Assembly (NCBI RefSeq): GCF_002285285.1
Contig: NZ_NSJF01000001.1
Coordinates: forward strand, 558,001 to 622,000
From: Vandammella animalimorsus
GTDB lineage: Bacteria; Pseudomonadota; Gammaproteobacteria; Burkholderiales; Burkholderiaceae_C
Direction of reading: 5' to 3'
Length of the DNA: 64,000 nt
This document shows positions 27,551 through 39,200 of this stretch, piece after piece. Position numbers and translations under genes: made by a program. Under the pieces are notes generated by a model. It saw only the letters and a program-made list of their open reading frames with translations. It ran no database searches and was not told the DNA's origin. Numbering within the stretch: position 1 is the stretch's first letter; the number at the start of each line of letters is the position of its first letter.

Positions 27551-29314
27551 ATGCATTCAAGGAACCGAACCATCGCCCCATCATCTTCAACTGCCCCCGC
27601 CGCAGTCCGCAGGCTGGGGGGTGGCATGGCCAGCGCGCTGCTGGCAGGTCTGCTGGCAGCGTGCAGCAGCACGCCCTTGCCGCCGTGGGAGCAGGGCCCA
27701 GCTGTGCAAGCCGGCCAGGTGCACCGCCTGCCCCCGGGCCAGGCAATGCCCATGGGTGTGCAGGGCGAGGCGGCAGCGCCCTACAGCCCGGCCGTGGCGG
27801 CGCGCTTTGCCGAGCCGGCCGTGCGCTATGCCACGCCGGGCCTGCAGCAAGGGCGCGAGCAGTTCAGCAGCAATGAGGAGATCCAGTCCTTCCTGGGCCA
27901 GTTGGCGGCCCGGCCTGTGGCCGGCGTTGCGGCGCAGCCGCTGGTGATTGGCCGCTCGCAGGCCGGCGCGCCCATCCATGCGCTGTTGGTGGGCAAGGGC
28001 GTGACGCTGGATCCGGCGGGCTTTGCGCGTTCGGGCAAGCCCACGGTGCTGCTCATCGGCCAGCAGCATGGCAATGAGCCGGCTGCTGGCGAAGCCCTGC
28101 TGGTGGCGGCCGAGCAATTGCTCAATGGGCAATGGGCCTCGGCGCTCAATCAGCTCAACGTCATCATCGTGCCGCGCGCCAACCCCGATGGCGCGCTGGC
28201 GGGCCGGCGCGCGCTGGGCAACGACATCGACCTCAACCGCGATCACCTGCTGCTGCGCACGCCCGAGGCGCGTGCGCTGGCGCAGCTGGTGCGCGATTAC
28301 CGGCCGCTGGTCATCGTGGACAGCCACGAGTTCAGCGTCATGGGGCGCGTGCAGCAGAAGTTCCAGCTCGTGCAGGCCTACGACGCCATGCTGCAGTACG
28401 CCAATACGCCCAACATCGGCGACTTCACCATCAAGTCAGCCAACGAGTGGTTCGTGCAGCCCATGTTCCAGGAGCTCAAGCGCCACGACTTGCGCGCGCA
28501 GTGGTATTTCACGACCTCCAGCGACATGCAGGATCAGTCGTTGTCCATGGGCGGCATCCGCCCGGACACGGGGCGCAACGTCAACGGCCTGAAGAACGCC
28601 GTGAGCCTGCTGATCGAGACGCGCGGCGTGGGCATCGGCCGCCACCACATCCAGCGCCGCGTGCACACGCACGTGGTGCTGGTGCGCAAGGTGTTGGAGC
28701 AGGCCGCCGTGCGTGCCTCGCACCTGCAACAGGTCAAGAGCTATGTTGAGCGCGAGGCGGCTTCCTCGGCCTGCAGCGGCCAGATCGTCATCGAGGCGGC
28801 GCAGACGCAGGAGCACAAGGAAGTGCTGCTGCTGGATCCGAACACCGGCGCCGACGTGGTGCGCAAGCTGCCCTGGAAATCCTCGCTGCAGCTGCAAAGC
28901 ACGCGCCAGCGCAATCGCCCCTGTGGCTACCTGCTGGCGCAGAGTGAAGGCGATGCCGTGGCCCGTTTGCAAATGCTGGGCGTGAACGTGCTGCGCGTGG
29001 CCGAGACTGGCGCCCTGCAGGTCGAGCGCTACCAGGAAACGGCCCGCGAGCAAGGCCAGCGCCAGGACGTGCTCGGCCCCATGGGCAGTGAGGCGCAGAT
29101 CCTGCGCGTGCAGGTGCAGCTGGCGCGCGAGCGCGTCACCGTGCCGGCGGGCAGCTATTACGTGCCCATGGGCCAGCCGCTGGCCAACCTGGCCATTGCC
29201 GCGCTGGAGCCCGACACGCAAAACAGCTATTTCGCCAATCGCATTCAGCACGACCTGGGCAGCTTGGTGCGCGTCGTCGAGCCGCCCGCGCTGGTCTTTG
29301 AAGAAGTCGAATAA
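27551..29314 (+). CDS. M14-family zinc metallopeptidase lipoprotein
   Basis: This is a 587-residue predicted lipoprotein: hydrophobic N-terminus and lipobox LLAAC (about residue 36), placing it in the envelope. The peptidase domain has zinc motif QHGNEPAAGE (about 172-181), the third zinc ligand in VIVDSHEF, NPDGALAGRRALGNDIDLNRDH, and the catalytic-glutamate-like SLLIETRGVG. M14 enzymes remove C-terminal residues from peptides or act on cell-wall peptides. The C-terminal 200 residues form an extra domain that I do not recognise. It is followed 22 bases later by another peptidase gene. Confidence 0.85.
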   Translation: MHSRNRTIAPSSSTAPAAVRRLGGGMASALLAGLLAACSSTPLPPWEQGPAVQAGQVHRLPPGQAMPMGVQGEAAAPYSPAVAARFAEPAVRYATPGLQQGREQFSSNEEIQSFLGQLAARPVAGVAAQPLVIGRSQAGAPIHALLVGKGVTLDPAGFARSGKPTVLLIGQQHGNEPAAGEALLVAAEQLLNGQWASALNQLNVIIVPRANPDGALAGRRALGNDIDLNRDHLLLRTPEARALAQLVRDYRPLVIVDSHEFSVMGRVQQKFQLVQAYDAMLQYANTPNIGDFTIKSANEWFVQPMFQELKRHDLRAQWYFTTSSDMQDQSLSMGGIRPDTGRNVNGLKNAVSLLIETRGVGIGRHHIQRRVHTHVVLVRKVLEQAAVRASHLQQVKSYVEREAASSACSGQIVIEAAQTQEHKEVLLLDPNTGADVVRKLPWKSSLQLQSTRQRNRPCGYLLAQSEGDAVARLQMLGVNVLRVAETGALQVERYQETAREQGQRQDVLGPMGSEAQILRVQVQLARERVTVPAGSYYVPMGQPLANLAIAALEPDTQNSYFANRIQHDLGSLVRVVEPPALVFEEVE

Positions 29315-29336
29315 GCCCCGCCTGGAGCACGCACGC

Positions 29337-30416
29337 ATGGACGGCATGGACGACTTGGCCCAGCGCCTGCAGCGCCCCAGCTGCATCACCGATGTGCCGG
29401 GCATTGCCGCCGGCCACGCCCAGATGGCTGGCCGCGCCACCGGCTGCACCGTGGTGCTGGCGGCCGGTCATGCCCATGCCGCGCCCGGTGGGCAAGGCGC
29501 CATTGCGGCGGTGGACGTGCGCGGCGCCGCGCCTGGCACGCGCGAGACCGACCTGCTCGCCCCCGGCAATCTGGTGGAGAAAGTCCACGCCATCGCTTTG
29601 TGCGGCGGCAGCGCCTTCGGCCTGGACGCCGCCAGCGGCGTGGTGCGCTGGCTGGAAGAGCAGGGCCAGGGCCTGGACACTGGCGTGTGCCGCGTGCCCA
29701 TCGTGCCTGCGGCCGTGCTGTTCGATCTGCTCATCGGCGATGCGCGCATCCGCCCCGATGCCGCCTGCGGCCATGCGGCCTGCGTGGCCGCCCAGGCCCA
29801 GGCCAGCGCCCGCATGCCGCTGGCGCAGGGCAATGTGGGCGCGGGCAGTGGCGCCATCGTGGGCAAGATGTTTGGTCTGGAGCGCGCCATGCGCGGCGGC
29901 ATCGGCTCGGCCTCGGTGCGCGTGGGCGGCGTCACCGTAGGCGCGCTGATCGCTTGCAATGCCGTGGGCGATGTGCGCCACCCCGAGCGGGGCGCTATCC
30001 TCGCCGGCGCGCGCGCAGCGCCGGGCAGCCTGCAGCCTTGCGATGCACAGCGCGCCCTGCTGGCCGGACAGGCGCCATTGCCCGCGCTGGCTGGCAGCAA
30101 CACCACCATCGGCGTGATCGCCACCGATGCGCCGCTCACCCGCCCCCAGGCCCTGCGCCTGGCCGGTCAAGGGCACGATGGCCTGGCGCGCTGCATCACC
30201 CCCGTGCACACGCAGTCCGACGGCGACACCTTGTTCATGCTCTCCACGGGCTTGGCGTCCAGCTCGCCCGGCACCATGGTGCTGGGCGCCATGGTGGCCG
30301 AGGCTGTGGCCCTGGCCACGCTGCGCGCCGTGCTGCACGCGCAGGACTACGCGGATGCGCAGCTGCGCATCCCCGCCGTGGCGGCCGCGCAGCGCCGCGC
30401 GCTGCTGGGCGAGTGA
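29337..30416 (+). CDS. P1-family (DmpA/NylC-like) self-processing peptidase
   Basis: This 359-residue N-terminal-nucleophile hydrolase matches the aminopeptidase/NylC group, which cleaves itself into two chains. The likely cleavage point is Asn255-Thr256 in GSNTTIGVIATDAPL, making Thr256 the nucleophile. Other family signs are CITDVPGIAAGHAQ, ALCGGSAFGLDAASGV, GNVGAGSGAIVGKMFG and GLASSSPGTM. Members hydrolyse N-terminal or beta-peptide bonds or oligoamides. The ATG at 29337 gives a typical N-terminus. It stands between the M14 lipoprotein gene and dtd; a shared role in peptide use is possible. Confidence 0.85.
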   Translation: MDGMDDLAQRLQRPSCITDVPGIAAGHAQMAGRATGCTVVLAAGHAHAAPGGQGAIAAVDVRGAAPGTRETDLLAPGNLVEKVHAIALCGGSAFGLDAASGVVRWLEEQGQGLDTGVCRVPIVPAAVLFDLLIGDARIRPDAACGHAACVAAQAQASARMPLAQGNVGAGSGAIVGKMFGLERAMRGGIGSASVRVGGVTVGALIACNAVGDVRHPERGAILAGARAAPGSLQPCDAQRALLAGQAPLPALAGSNTTIGVIATDAPLTRPQALRLAGQGHDGLARCITPVHTQSDGDTLFMLSTGLASSSPGTMVLGAMVAEAVALATLRAVLHAQDYADAQLRIPAVAAAQRRALLGE

Positions 30417-30436
30417 AAGGAAGAAGGGAGCGGCAC

Positions 30437-30898
30437 ATGCAGGCATTGGTGCAACGCGTGGCGCAGGCCCAGGTGCAGGTCGATGGCCGCACCGTCGGCG
30501 CCATCGGCCAAGGGCTGCTGGTGCTGGTCTGCGCCGAGCACGGCGACGGCAGGCCCCAGGCCGACAAACTGCTGGACAAGCTGCTGAAGCTGCGCATCTT
30601 CAGCGACGCCCAGGGCCGCATGAACCGCAGCGTGCAGGACGTGCAGGGTGGCCTGTTGCTGGTCAGCCAGTTCACGCTGGCGGCCGACTGCAGCGGCGGC
30701 AACCGCCCCAGCTTCAGCGCCGCCGCAGCCCCCGAGCTGGCGCGCCAGCTCTACGACTACTTGCTGGCCCAGGCTCGCGCCCGCCACGCGGACGTGGCGC
30801 AAGGCATCTTCGCGGCCGACATGCAAATCGCCCTGGTCAACGACGGGCCTGTGACCATCCCGCTGCGCATTGCGCCGGCAGCTGCCGACGCTGAATAA
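30437..30898 (+). CDS. dtd: D-aminoacyl-tRNA deacylase
   Basis: This enzyme hydrolyses D-amino acids from mischarged tRNA. The 153-residue length is normal. Visible motifs are MQALVQRVAQAQVQVDG at the N-terminus, LLVSQFTLAADCSGGNRPSF (the SQFTL signature) and VNDGPVTIPL, the conserved NxGPVT site that binds the D-amino acid. A purine-rich GAAGGGAG lies before the ATG at 30437, 20 bases after the peptidase gene. Confidence 0.95.
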   Translation: MQALVQRVAQAQVQVDGRTVGAIGQGLLVLVCAEHGDGRPQADKLLDKLLKLRIFSDAQGRMNRSVQDVQGGLLLVSQFTLAADCSGGNRPSFSAAAAPELARQLYDYLLAQARARHADVAQGIFAADMQIALVNDGPVTIPLRIAPAAADAE

Positions 30899-31008
30899 GG
30901 CACAGGCAGGGCTTCTTGGCAGTTGCCATGCCTGCATAGGCATGGAGGCCATCAGCGGAAATCACCAGACTGACAGCCCGATTGCGAGAGCCAGAACATC
31001 AATACGTC

Positions 31009-31037
31009 AAAAACGCCCCGCAGCATGGCGGGGCGTC
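31009..31037 (-). terminator. Terminator downstream of trxB
   Basis: A perfect 9-bp stem, ACGCCCCGC (31014-31022) with GCGGGGCGT (31029-31037), has a 6-base loop. On the minus strand it is followed by five T residues, so it suits the minus-strand trxB transcript, about 108 bases after its stop. It could also help stop plus-strand reading from dtd. The rest of the dtd-trxB gap shows nothing. Confidence 0.75.
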
Positions 31038-31144
31038 ACGTCAGTCAGAGTCTGCTTGCAATTTTCACAGCGGGCCAAGGCACTGACCTGGGCGTGCCGC
31101 CGCCGTTGCAGGCCGGCCAAGCTGCACTGTGAGGGCGGGCTCTT

Positions 31145-32140
<996 letters not shown>

Positions 32141-32262
32141 TCAGCTGCTCTTTGCGATAATGCGGGCTTTGTTTGCTGAGAGCCTGCCATTGTAGGGATT
32201 TCCTGTATGGGCGGCCTGTGGCAATGCTTTGATGGCCCTCGCCCCAGGGCCTGTTCAACACC

Positions 32263-34884
32263 ATGAGTTCCCGTTCCCGTTCTCGCTCCCGATCCTCTGG
32301 CAACACCTTCAATTCCTCGCCCCAGGAGGCTGGGCCGGGTTTTCTGAGCCGCTTCGGCCAGGATGTGCTGCTGTTCATCGCTCTGGTGGTTGGGGCTGCC
32401 TGGGTGGCGGCGCTGCTGAGCTATTCGCCGCAGGATCCGGCCTGGTCTTCGTCGGGGCAGGGCGTGGCTGTGCGGGTGCCGCACAACTGGCTGGGCAGTT
32501 TGGGGGCGTACTGGTCGGATGTGAGCTATTTCTTGCTCGGCTACACGGTCTGGGTGCTGGTGGCGGCGCTGGCGCTGCTGTGGTGGTGGGCCTTTCGCGC
32601 CTGGCTCAGCGGCAAGAGTCAGGCGCGCAGCGACGGGCGGCTGATGATGCTGCGCATCTGGGGCAAGCGTCTGTTCTGGCTGGGCAGCGTACTGCTGCTG
32701 CTGTGCGCCTGCGCGGTGCTGGAGTGGACGCGCCTGTACCGCTTCGAGGGCCAATTGCCTGACCATTCCGGCGGGGTGCTGGGCTATTGGGTCGGGCCCT
32801 TGGCCGTGCGTTGGCTGGGCTATACCGGCTCGACCGTGGCGGCGCTGGTGCTGGCGCTGCTGACGCTGTCGTGGGTGCTGGGTTTTTCCTGGGGCAAGGT
32901 GGCCGAGCGCACCGGCGCCTGGATCGAGCGCTGGATCGACCGCGTGCGCCTGGGCCATGAGCATTTGCGCGATGCCCGCGCCGGGCGGCGCGCCCAGCGC
33001 GAGCGCGAAGAGCATGTCAGCAAGGAGGCTGTGCTCACGCGCGATGCCTTGAGCGATGCGCTGCCCGAGCATCTGGCAGACATCCCAGAGGAGCAGCTGC
33101 CGCAGTTGCAGGAGCTGCCTGAGGCTGCATTGCCAAAAGCAGGCATTGCGCCTGCCAGTGCAAGCGATGCGAGCGCCGAGCCGGCTGCGCCCCCCCCGGC
33201 CTACAGCGAAACCGTGGATTTGCCCTGGGATGAGGAGCCCGCGCCGGGCAAGAGCTACGCCACAACGCGCCCGGAAGAGCGCATCGAGCCGCTGTGGGAC
33301 GACCCCAGCCCGGCTGCGACCAACGAGACGGCCCTGATCTCCGCCCCCGTCAAGCGCCAAAAGCACTTGTTCGACGATGCCAAGAGCGGTGCGCTGCCCT
33401 CGGTGACGCTGCTTGATCCGATCGCGGCCAAGCAGGAAACCGTCACCCCCGAAACGCTGGAGATGACCAGCCGCCTGATCGAGAAAAAGCTCAAGGACTT
33501 CGGCGTGGAGGTGCGCGTGGTTGAGGCCCAACCCGGCCCGGTGGTCACGCGCTACGAGATCGAGCCGGCCACGGGCGTCAAGGGCGCGCAAATCGTCAAC
33601 CTCTCCAAGGACTTGGCGCGCTCGCTGTCGCTGATGTCCATCCGCGTGATCGAGACCATCCCCGGCAAGAACTACATGGCGCTGGAGCTGCCCAATGCGC
33701 GCCGCCAGTCCATCCAGCTCAAGGAGATCCTCTCCTCAGAGGTGTACCAGGACGAGAAATCCAAGCTCGCGCTGGGCCTGGGCAAGGACATCATCGGCAA
33801 GCCCATCGTGGCAGATCTGGCCAAGATGCCGCACTGCCTGGTGGCCGGCACCACCGGCTCAGGCAAGTCCGTGGGCATCAATGCCATGATCCTCTCGCTG
33901 CTGTTCAAGGCCGAGCCCAGCGAAGTGCGCCTGCTGATGATCGACCCCAAGATGCTGGAGATGAGCGTCTACGAAGGCATCCCGCATCTGCTGTGCCCGG
34001 TGGTGACCGACATGAAGCAGGCCGCGCACGGGCTGAACTGGTGCGTGGCCGAGATGGAGCGGCGCTACAAGCTCATGAGCAAGCTGGGCGTGCGCAACCT
34101 GGCGGGCTACAACGCCAAGATCAAGGCCGCGCAGGAGGCGGGCGAAATCATCGGCAACCCCTTCAGCCTCACGCCCGAAGACCCCGAGCCGCTGGACGCG
34201 CTGCCGCACATCGTCATCATCATCGACGAGCTGGCCGATTTGATGATGGTGGTGGGCAAGAAGATCGAAGAGCTCATCGCCCGTCTGGCGCAAAAGGCGC
34301 GCGCCGCTGGCATCCACCTCATCCTGGCCACGCAGCGCCCCAGCGTGGACGTCATCACCGGCCTGATCAAGGCCAACGTGCCCACACGCATTGCCTTTCA
34401 GGTCAGCAGCAAGATCGACAGCCGCACCATCCTCGATCAGATGGGCGCAGAGGCCCTGCTGGGCATGGGCGACATGCTCTACATGAAAGGCGGCACCGGC
34501 TTGCCCGTGCGCGTGCACGGCGCTTTCGTCAGCGACGATGAGGTGCATCGCGTGGTCGAATTCATCAAGCAAAGCATGGGCGAGGCCGAATACATCGACG
34601 GCGTGCTCGATGGCGTGAGCAGCGAGAGTGAAAGTGACTGGGCCGTGGACTTTGAAGGCACGCCCGCTGGCGCAGGCGGCGGCGAAAAAGACCCCATGTA
34701 CGACCAGGCGGTGGAGATCGTGCTCAAGGATCGCAAGTCCAGCATCTCCCATGTGCAGCGCAAGCTGCGCATCGGCTACAACCGCGCCGCGCGCATCCTG
34801 GAGGACATGGAAAGTGCTGGTCTGGTCGGTGCGCTGGGCAGGAATGGCCAGCGCGACATTTTGGTGCCCCACCGTGGCGAATGA
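32263..34884 (+). CDS. ftsK: DNA translocase FtsK
   Basis: This membrane-anchored hexameric motor segregates chromosome termini at the septum and activates XerCD. At 873 residues it has several N-terminal membrane helices (about 28-220), a shorter-than-E. coli acidic/proline linker, and the RecA-like motor. Walker A is GTTGSGKS (about 529-536), Walker [10 protein letters not shown], then [12 protein letters not shown]. The C-terminal gamma winged helix (about 810-873: [20 protein letters not shown]) reads KOPS sites. The N-terminus is an unusual Ser-Arg run ([11 protein letters not shown]). The last 11 bases overlap the thioredoxin-like gene. Confidence 0.96.
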   Translation: MSSRSRSRSRSSGNTFNSSPQEAGPGFLSRFGQDVLLFIALVVGAAWVAALLSYSPQDPAWSSSGQGVAVRVPHNWLGSLGAYWSDVSYFLLGYTVWVLVAALALLWWWAFRAWLSGKSQARSDGRLMMLRIWGKRLFWLGSVLLLLCACAVLEWTRLYRFEGQLPDHSGGVLGYWVGPLAVRWLGYTGSTVAALVLALLTLSWVLGFSWGKVAERTGAWIERWIDRVRLGHEHLRDARAGRRAQREREEHVSKEAVLTRDALSDALPEHLADIPEEQLPQLQELPEAALPKAGIAPASASDASAEPAAPPPAYSETVDLPWDEEPAPGKSYATTRPEERIEPLWDDPSPAATNETALISAPVKRQKHLFDDAKSGALPSVTLLDPIAAKQETVTPETLEMTSRLIEKKLKDFGVEVRVVEAQPGPVVTRYEIEPATGVKGAQIVNLSKDLARSLSLMSIRVIETIPGKNYMALELPNARRQSIQLKEILSSEVYQDEKSKLALGLGKDIIGKPIVADLAKMPHCLVAGTTGSGKSVGINAMILSLLFKAEPSEVRLLMIDPKMLEMSVYEGIPHLLCPVVTDMKQAAHGLNWCVAEMERRYKLMSKLGVRNLAGYNAKIKAAQEAGEIIGNPFSLTPEDPEPLDALPHIVIIIDELADLMMVVGKKIEELIARLAQKARAAGIHLILATQRPSVDVITGLIKANVPTRIAFQVSSKIDSRTILDQMGAEALLGMGDMLYMKGGTGLPVRVHGAFVSDDEVHRVVEFIKQSMGEAEYIDGVLDGVSSESESDWAVDFEGTPAGAGGGEKDPMYDQAVEIVLKDRKSSISHVQRKLRIGYNRAARILEDMESAGLVGALGRNGQRDILVPHRGE

Positions 34885-35290
34885 GTCCGTTGCTGTCGCG
34901 GCTGCCGATGGCGCCGCTGCGCCGCTGCGCCTGATCGGCCTGTGCGCCGCCTGGTGCGGCGTGTGCCGCCAGTTCGAGCCCGTCTTTGAGCAGCTGCGCC
35001 GCAGTCATCCGCAGGTGCACGTCACATGGCTGGATGTGGAAGATCCGGCCGTCAGCGATGCCCTGGGCGAGTTGGACATCGACACCTTCCCCACCATCGC
35101 GCTGGGCCGCGGCCAGCAGCTGCTGTTCTGGGGTAGCATCGTGCCGCAGGTGGCGGTGCTCATTCGCTTGCTGCAAGAGGGCGCGGTCATGGGCGGGCCG
35201 CACGCCAGCGCCACCAGCCCTCAGCCGCTGGAGCAACAGGCCTGGCGCGCCCTGCAGGCCATGCTCGATGGCGCGTCAGGCAAGGCATAG
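34874..35290 (+). CDS. Thioredoxin-like protein
   Basis: This 138-residue protein has a thioredoxin fold core: [20 protein letters not shown] with the CxxC pair C28/C31, then VTWLDVEDP and the cis-proline motif DTFPTIALG. No signal peptide, so probably cytoplasmic. No ATG is suitably placed; the GTG at 34874, overlapping the ftsK end, is the best start. It may be an alternative reductant linked to the trxB system two genes away. Confidence 0.8.
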   Translation: MANESVAVAAADGAAAPLRLIGLCAAWCGVCRQFEPVFEQLRRSHPQVHVTWLDVEDPAVSDALGELDIDTFPTIALGRGQQLLFWGSIVPQVAVLIRLLQEGAVMGGPHASATSPQPLEQQAWRALQAMLDGASGKA

Positions 35291-35345
35291 CTGCGCGCTG
35301 CCAGCCAAAAGCCCACCAGGCCCAGCGGCGTTTTTGGCTTGCATG

Positions 35346-35362
35346 GTGTGAACACGCTCTAA
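35346..35362 (-). repeat. Dispersed intergenic repeat, partial copy 3
   Basis: On the minus strand this reads TTAGAGCGTGTTCACAC, sharing AGAGCGTGTT with copies near 2013 and 27466. It lies at the convergent end of the thioredoxin-like and DUF2889 genes and overlaps the last bases of the latter, including its stop codon. Confidence 0.45.
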
Positions 35363-36012
35363 TCCGAAGCGTTCGGCGGCTGGGCCAGGGCATTGCCCTG
35401 CGGCTGCAAGCCATTGGCTGCGCCGTTGGCCGAGCGCGCGGGCCATTGAAAATACACCGGATACAACTGCGCCACGGCCTGGCCGTTGAAGTCCCAGGTC
35501 ATGCAGCCGCCCAGGTGCGGTGGCGGAGGCCGGTTCGCATCGGGCGGCAGGCCGTGGAAATGCGCCAATGCCATGGGGGCCAGGGTTTGGTAGGCAGCCG
35601 TGGCCATGTTGTAGAGCAGCTCGCGCATGTGGGTGCAGCCCTGCACGCCGCCCAGGTGGGCGTCGATGCTTTTGCGCCAGCCCTTGGCCATGGTGCTGCC
35701 AATCATCTTGCGCATGTGCTGGTCGGCCTCATGGCAGGAGCCGTGCGGGAAATTGGCCATGCGGGTGGCAATGTCGCGCACCACCAGATGCTGATCGATG
35801 GTCAGGCGGATCTGCATGCGGTGCAGCGCTTGCCCAGGCGGCAGGCCGCTGCCATCGGCCAGTGCAAATTCAAATGGTTTGGTATCCACCATTTCCGCTT
35901 CGATGTCCCACAGGCCATCGTCACGCTGATAGCCGTGAAAAGTGGTCTGACGGGTATGGGCCAGGCGGCGCGGGGCGGGAGGGGGCAGAGTCATCGCGGG
36001 TTTCTTCGTCAT
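35359..36012 (-). CDS. DUF2889-family protein
   Basis: This is a 217-residue protein matching the DUF2889 pattern: an N-terminal strand region YQRDDGLWDIEAEMVDTKPF, then MQIRLTIDQHLVVRDIATRM, and a helical part with GCTHMRELLYNMATAAYQTL. Function unknown; its conserved Cys, His and Asp residues could bind metal or a small ligand. No signal peptide. Start ATG 36012; an internal ATG at 35994 is possible. The C-terminus is variable and Ala/Asn-rich. Confidence 0.8.
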   Translation of the reverse strand: MTKKPAMTLPPPAPRRLAHTRQTTFHGYQRDDGLWDIEAEMVDTKPFEFALADGSGLPPGQALHRMQIRLTIDQHLVVRDIATRMANFPHGSCHEADQHMRKMIGSTMAKGWRKSIDAHLGGVQGCTHMRELLYNMATAAYQTLAPMALAHFHGLPPDANRPPPPHLGGCMTWDFNGQAVAQLYPVYFQWPARSANGAANGLQPQGNALAQPPNASD

Positions 36013-36140
36013 GGGCGTTTGCGCATGGACAAGCCCATGCGCCAGCAGCCGGGCGGCAAGGGTAATGGATTTTTCAGCGCGGCGCTGTCACACGTTATCA
36101 GGTCGGTGCGCAGCCGTTAGCAGGCACGTCCGCAGGCATG

Positions 36141-36171
36141 AAAAAACCCGGCCCTGAAAAAGGGCCGGGTT
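36141..36171 (-). terminator. Terminator of the DUF11 protein gene
   Basis: An 11-bp perfect stem, AACCCGGCCCT (36145-36155) with AGGGCCGGGTT (36161-36171), has a 5-base loop. On the minus strand it leads into six T residues (36141-36146 as A on the plus strand). It is 44 bases after the stop of the minus-strand DUF11 gene. Confidence 0.92.
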
Positions 36172-36214
36172 GTATCAGAGCCGGCAGGCGCTGCCGCCTG
36201 CCAGTTATGGGGCC

Positions 36215-39200
36215 TCAGCGGCGCTGACGGCGGGCCAGGCCGGCCATGCACAGCGCCAGCAGTGCCAGCATCCAGGGCGCACCCACGGGCACAGGCACGG
36301 TGCCTGTGGGGCTGGGCGCGGCAATCACTGGCACGGCAGCGTTGCGGGCCGAGCAGCCGGTGGCCGGGTCGCAATCCACGTTGCTGGGCAGGTCGCTCAA
36401 CGTGGCGACGTTGATCACCTGGCTGCCCACTGGCAGAGCGGCATCGGTAGTGGCCTCAATCTGGAAGCGGACCTGGCCACCGCTGGGCAGTTGGGTCAGC
36501 ACGGCATTGAGCGCGCCACTGCCCTGATCGGGCGTGGGGCAGCTGGCGCCGCCTGTGGCTGCGGTGCAGCGCCAGGTCTGGCTGGCGATGCCCGCTGCCA
36601 AGGGGTCCTGAATGCGCACGCCGTGCGAGTCACGCCCGCCGCTGGCCGAGACCACGATGTCAAAGGTGATCTTGCCGCCGGCAGCGACACTGGTGCTGCT
36701 GGCCGTCTTGCTCACGGCCACGACGCCATTCGATGGAATGGGGCCAGGGCCAGTCGAGGTGGGAACCTGGGCGCTGGCCTCACAGGTGGTTGCGGGGTCG
36801 CACGTTGCGCCAGCAGGGGGCGTGATGCGGGCCGTGTTGACGATCTGGGCCGGCAAGTTGGCAGCTTCAGCCGTGGCCGTGATGGCGATGGTGGCTGTGG
36901 CGCCAGCGGGCAGATCCAGCGTCAGGTCGATGGCGCCATTGCCTGCGGCGCTGGAGCAGCTGCCAGCGGGCGCGGCAGCGCAGGTCCAAGCCTGGCTGGC
37001 GATGCCGGCAGGCAGGGCGTCGTTGAATTGCACCGCATTCACTGCCGTAGTGCCCGTGTTCTGCACTTGCACGGTGAACTGTGCCGTGCCGCCGGGCTGC
37101 AACTGTGTGCTAGCGGTGGTTTTGGTGATGCGCAGCACAGATGCCGGCGGCGGCGGTGGCAGGGCGGCCGGCGTCAGGCTGACCGGGGCCTCACAAGCTT
37201 GACCTGCGGGCTGGATGCCTCCTGCGACTTGGCAGAAGCCGTCTGCAGGCGGCGTCAAGCGCGCGATGTTCTCCAGATTGCCAGTGAAGCCGGCAGGCAC
37301 TTGCACCGTCACCGTATAGGTCTGACGCGCGTCAGGGGCCAGCACCAGGGCGGGCAGATCCAAGGCGCCCGCGCCATTGCCGCAGGCGTTGCTGGCCTGG
37401 TCCATGCACTCCCAGCTCATCACAGTGGTGCCTGCGGGCAGTGCATCCTGCAGGCGCACGGTGGCCTGGCTGGTGGTGCTGAGGTTGCGCACCTCGACGG
37501 CGAACTTCACCTCGCTGCCTGGGGTGTAGCTGGTGGTGCCTGCGGGCAGGGCCGTCTTGCTCAGTGCCACCAAGGTGGCACCGATGCTGGCATCGGCTTT
37601 GCAGGGCGGAGTCGCAGCCTGGTTGGTGGCCGGGTCGATACAGCCGGCGCCTGGTGGCAGCTCCAGCGTGGCGCTGTTGTTCACCTGAGTCGGCAACTGA
37701 CCAGCAGGCAGTTTGCCCTTGACGGTCAGGGTGATCTCACCCACGGCAGTGCTGCTGGTGGCGGCTGGGATGACGGCGCTGACCGAGATGGTCTCGCCGC
37801 CAGCGCCAGCGCCATTGGCCGTGGCGCAGGAGCCGCCGGCCGTGCCGGTGCTGGCGCAAGTCCAGGTGAAGGACTCGAACATGGCAGGCACGGTGTCCTT
37901 GATGGTGCCGTTGGTGGGCGAAGCGCTGATGTTGCTGGCCACGATGGTCCAGGTGATCTCGCCGCCGGGCTGCAGCGGGCCTTGCACGGCCTTGTTCAGT
38001 TTCAGCTGCGGGCCGGAGATCAGATAGGTGGCCGAGCCGACGTTGCGGCCAAATGGATCCCGGTACGTGGGCCCGGCAGCACCCGCACCGTTGTGAGGAT
38101 CGACGTCGGCCCGCGCCTCATTTTTGTGCTGGCCGGCAGTCAAATCCTTGCCCTTAATGGTGCAGCGGATTTGGGCCTTGTCCTCGATCTCGGGGATGGT
38201 GGCCTTGAACACATTGTTGGCATCAATATTGGCTGCCGAGATGGGCGGGTTGGGCAGCACGGCGTTGCCCCCCGTGCCCTGCACCACTTCACAGCTCACG
38301 CCATTGGCGTCGGCCTTGAAGCTGGCGGGCAGCGGGTCGCTGAGCACCACCTGCTTGAGCGGGTTGACGGCGCTGCCCACAGGGCTGATCAGGCCGGTGT
38401 TGGCGCTGGTGGCGTTGGTGAAATCCAGCGTGAACTGCACGTCATGGTGATTGGTGACCGTCACGCTTTTGTTCGTGCTCATGGCTACGCACAGCGGAAG
38501 GTCCGCCAGCAGCTCCAGCGGGGTTTGGTGGGTGCCGGTGAGCGAACCAGGGCGCGAACCATCGAACTCGGTCCGGCCATCGAACACGATGCCTGAGTCC
38601 TCTGGTCGCTTGACGACCTCGACGTTCAGCGCATTGACCATGGTGTTGACGCTCTTGCGGCACAGCGGGGCGTCGGTACCGGGGTTGTGGCGGTATTGCA
38701 CGGCCAGGTGCAGCGTGACGGTCTCATTCAGCTCCAGCGCAATCTGATCCCACATGGCCGAGCCACTGCCGCTGACAATCGGGCCCCAGTCCTTGCCGTG
38801 GTTCGGGTTGCTGGGGTCAAAGCCATGCTCTGCCGGATTGATCAGGTCGCAGGCCTTGCCCGGGATGCTGCTGGTGCAGCTTTCCACCTTGATTTGCTCC
38901 TGCAGGGAGTTGTTGGGGTGGAAGCTCGGCGCTGCGCCAAAGTCGACCGTGCGGTACAGGTCGTACAGCGTGAACAGGATGTCATTGGGCGTGTTGGGCT
39001 GGGCCAGGTAGTTCTCCAGCGATGGCGTGTGCCCGTTGGTGACTCTGATTTCAAACACCGCGGTGGACTTTGCATCTGCACCTGGGCCAGGGTCGGGCAG
39101 GGCCTGCGTGCCAGTGCCGGTGACGGCCTGGCCGTTGATTTCCACCAGCTTTTTCGTCGCCTGGAGGTTCAGCTCGACGGCCTCACATGCCCCGCTGCCG

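Noticed and set aside
36170-38596. 808-codon plus-strand open frame
   Set aside because: It is antisense to the DUF11 gene, crosses that gene's terminator and has Gly/Ala/His-rich shadow composition.
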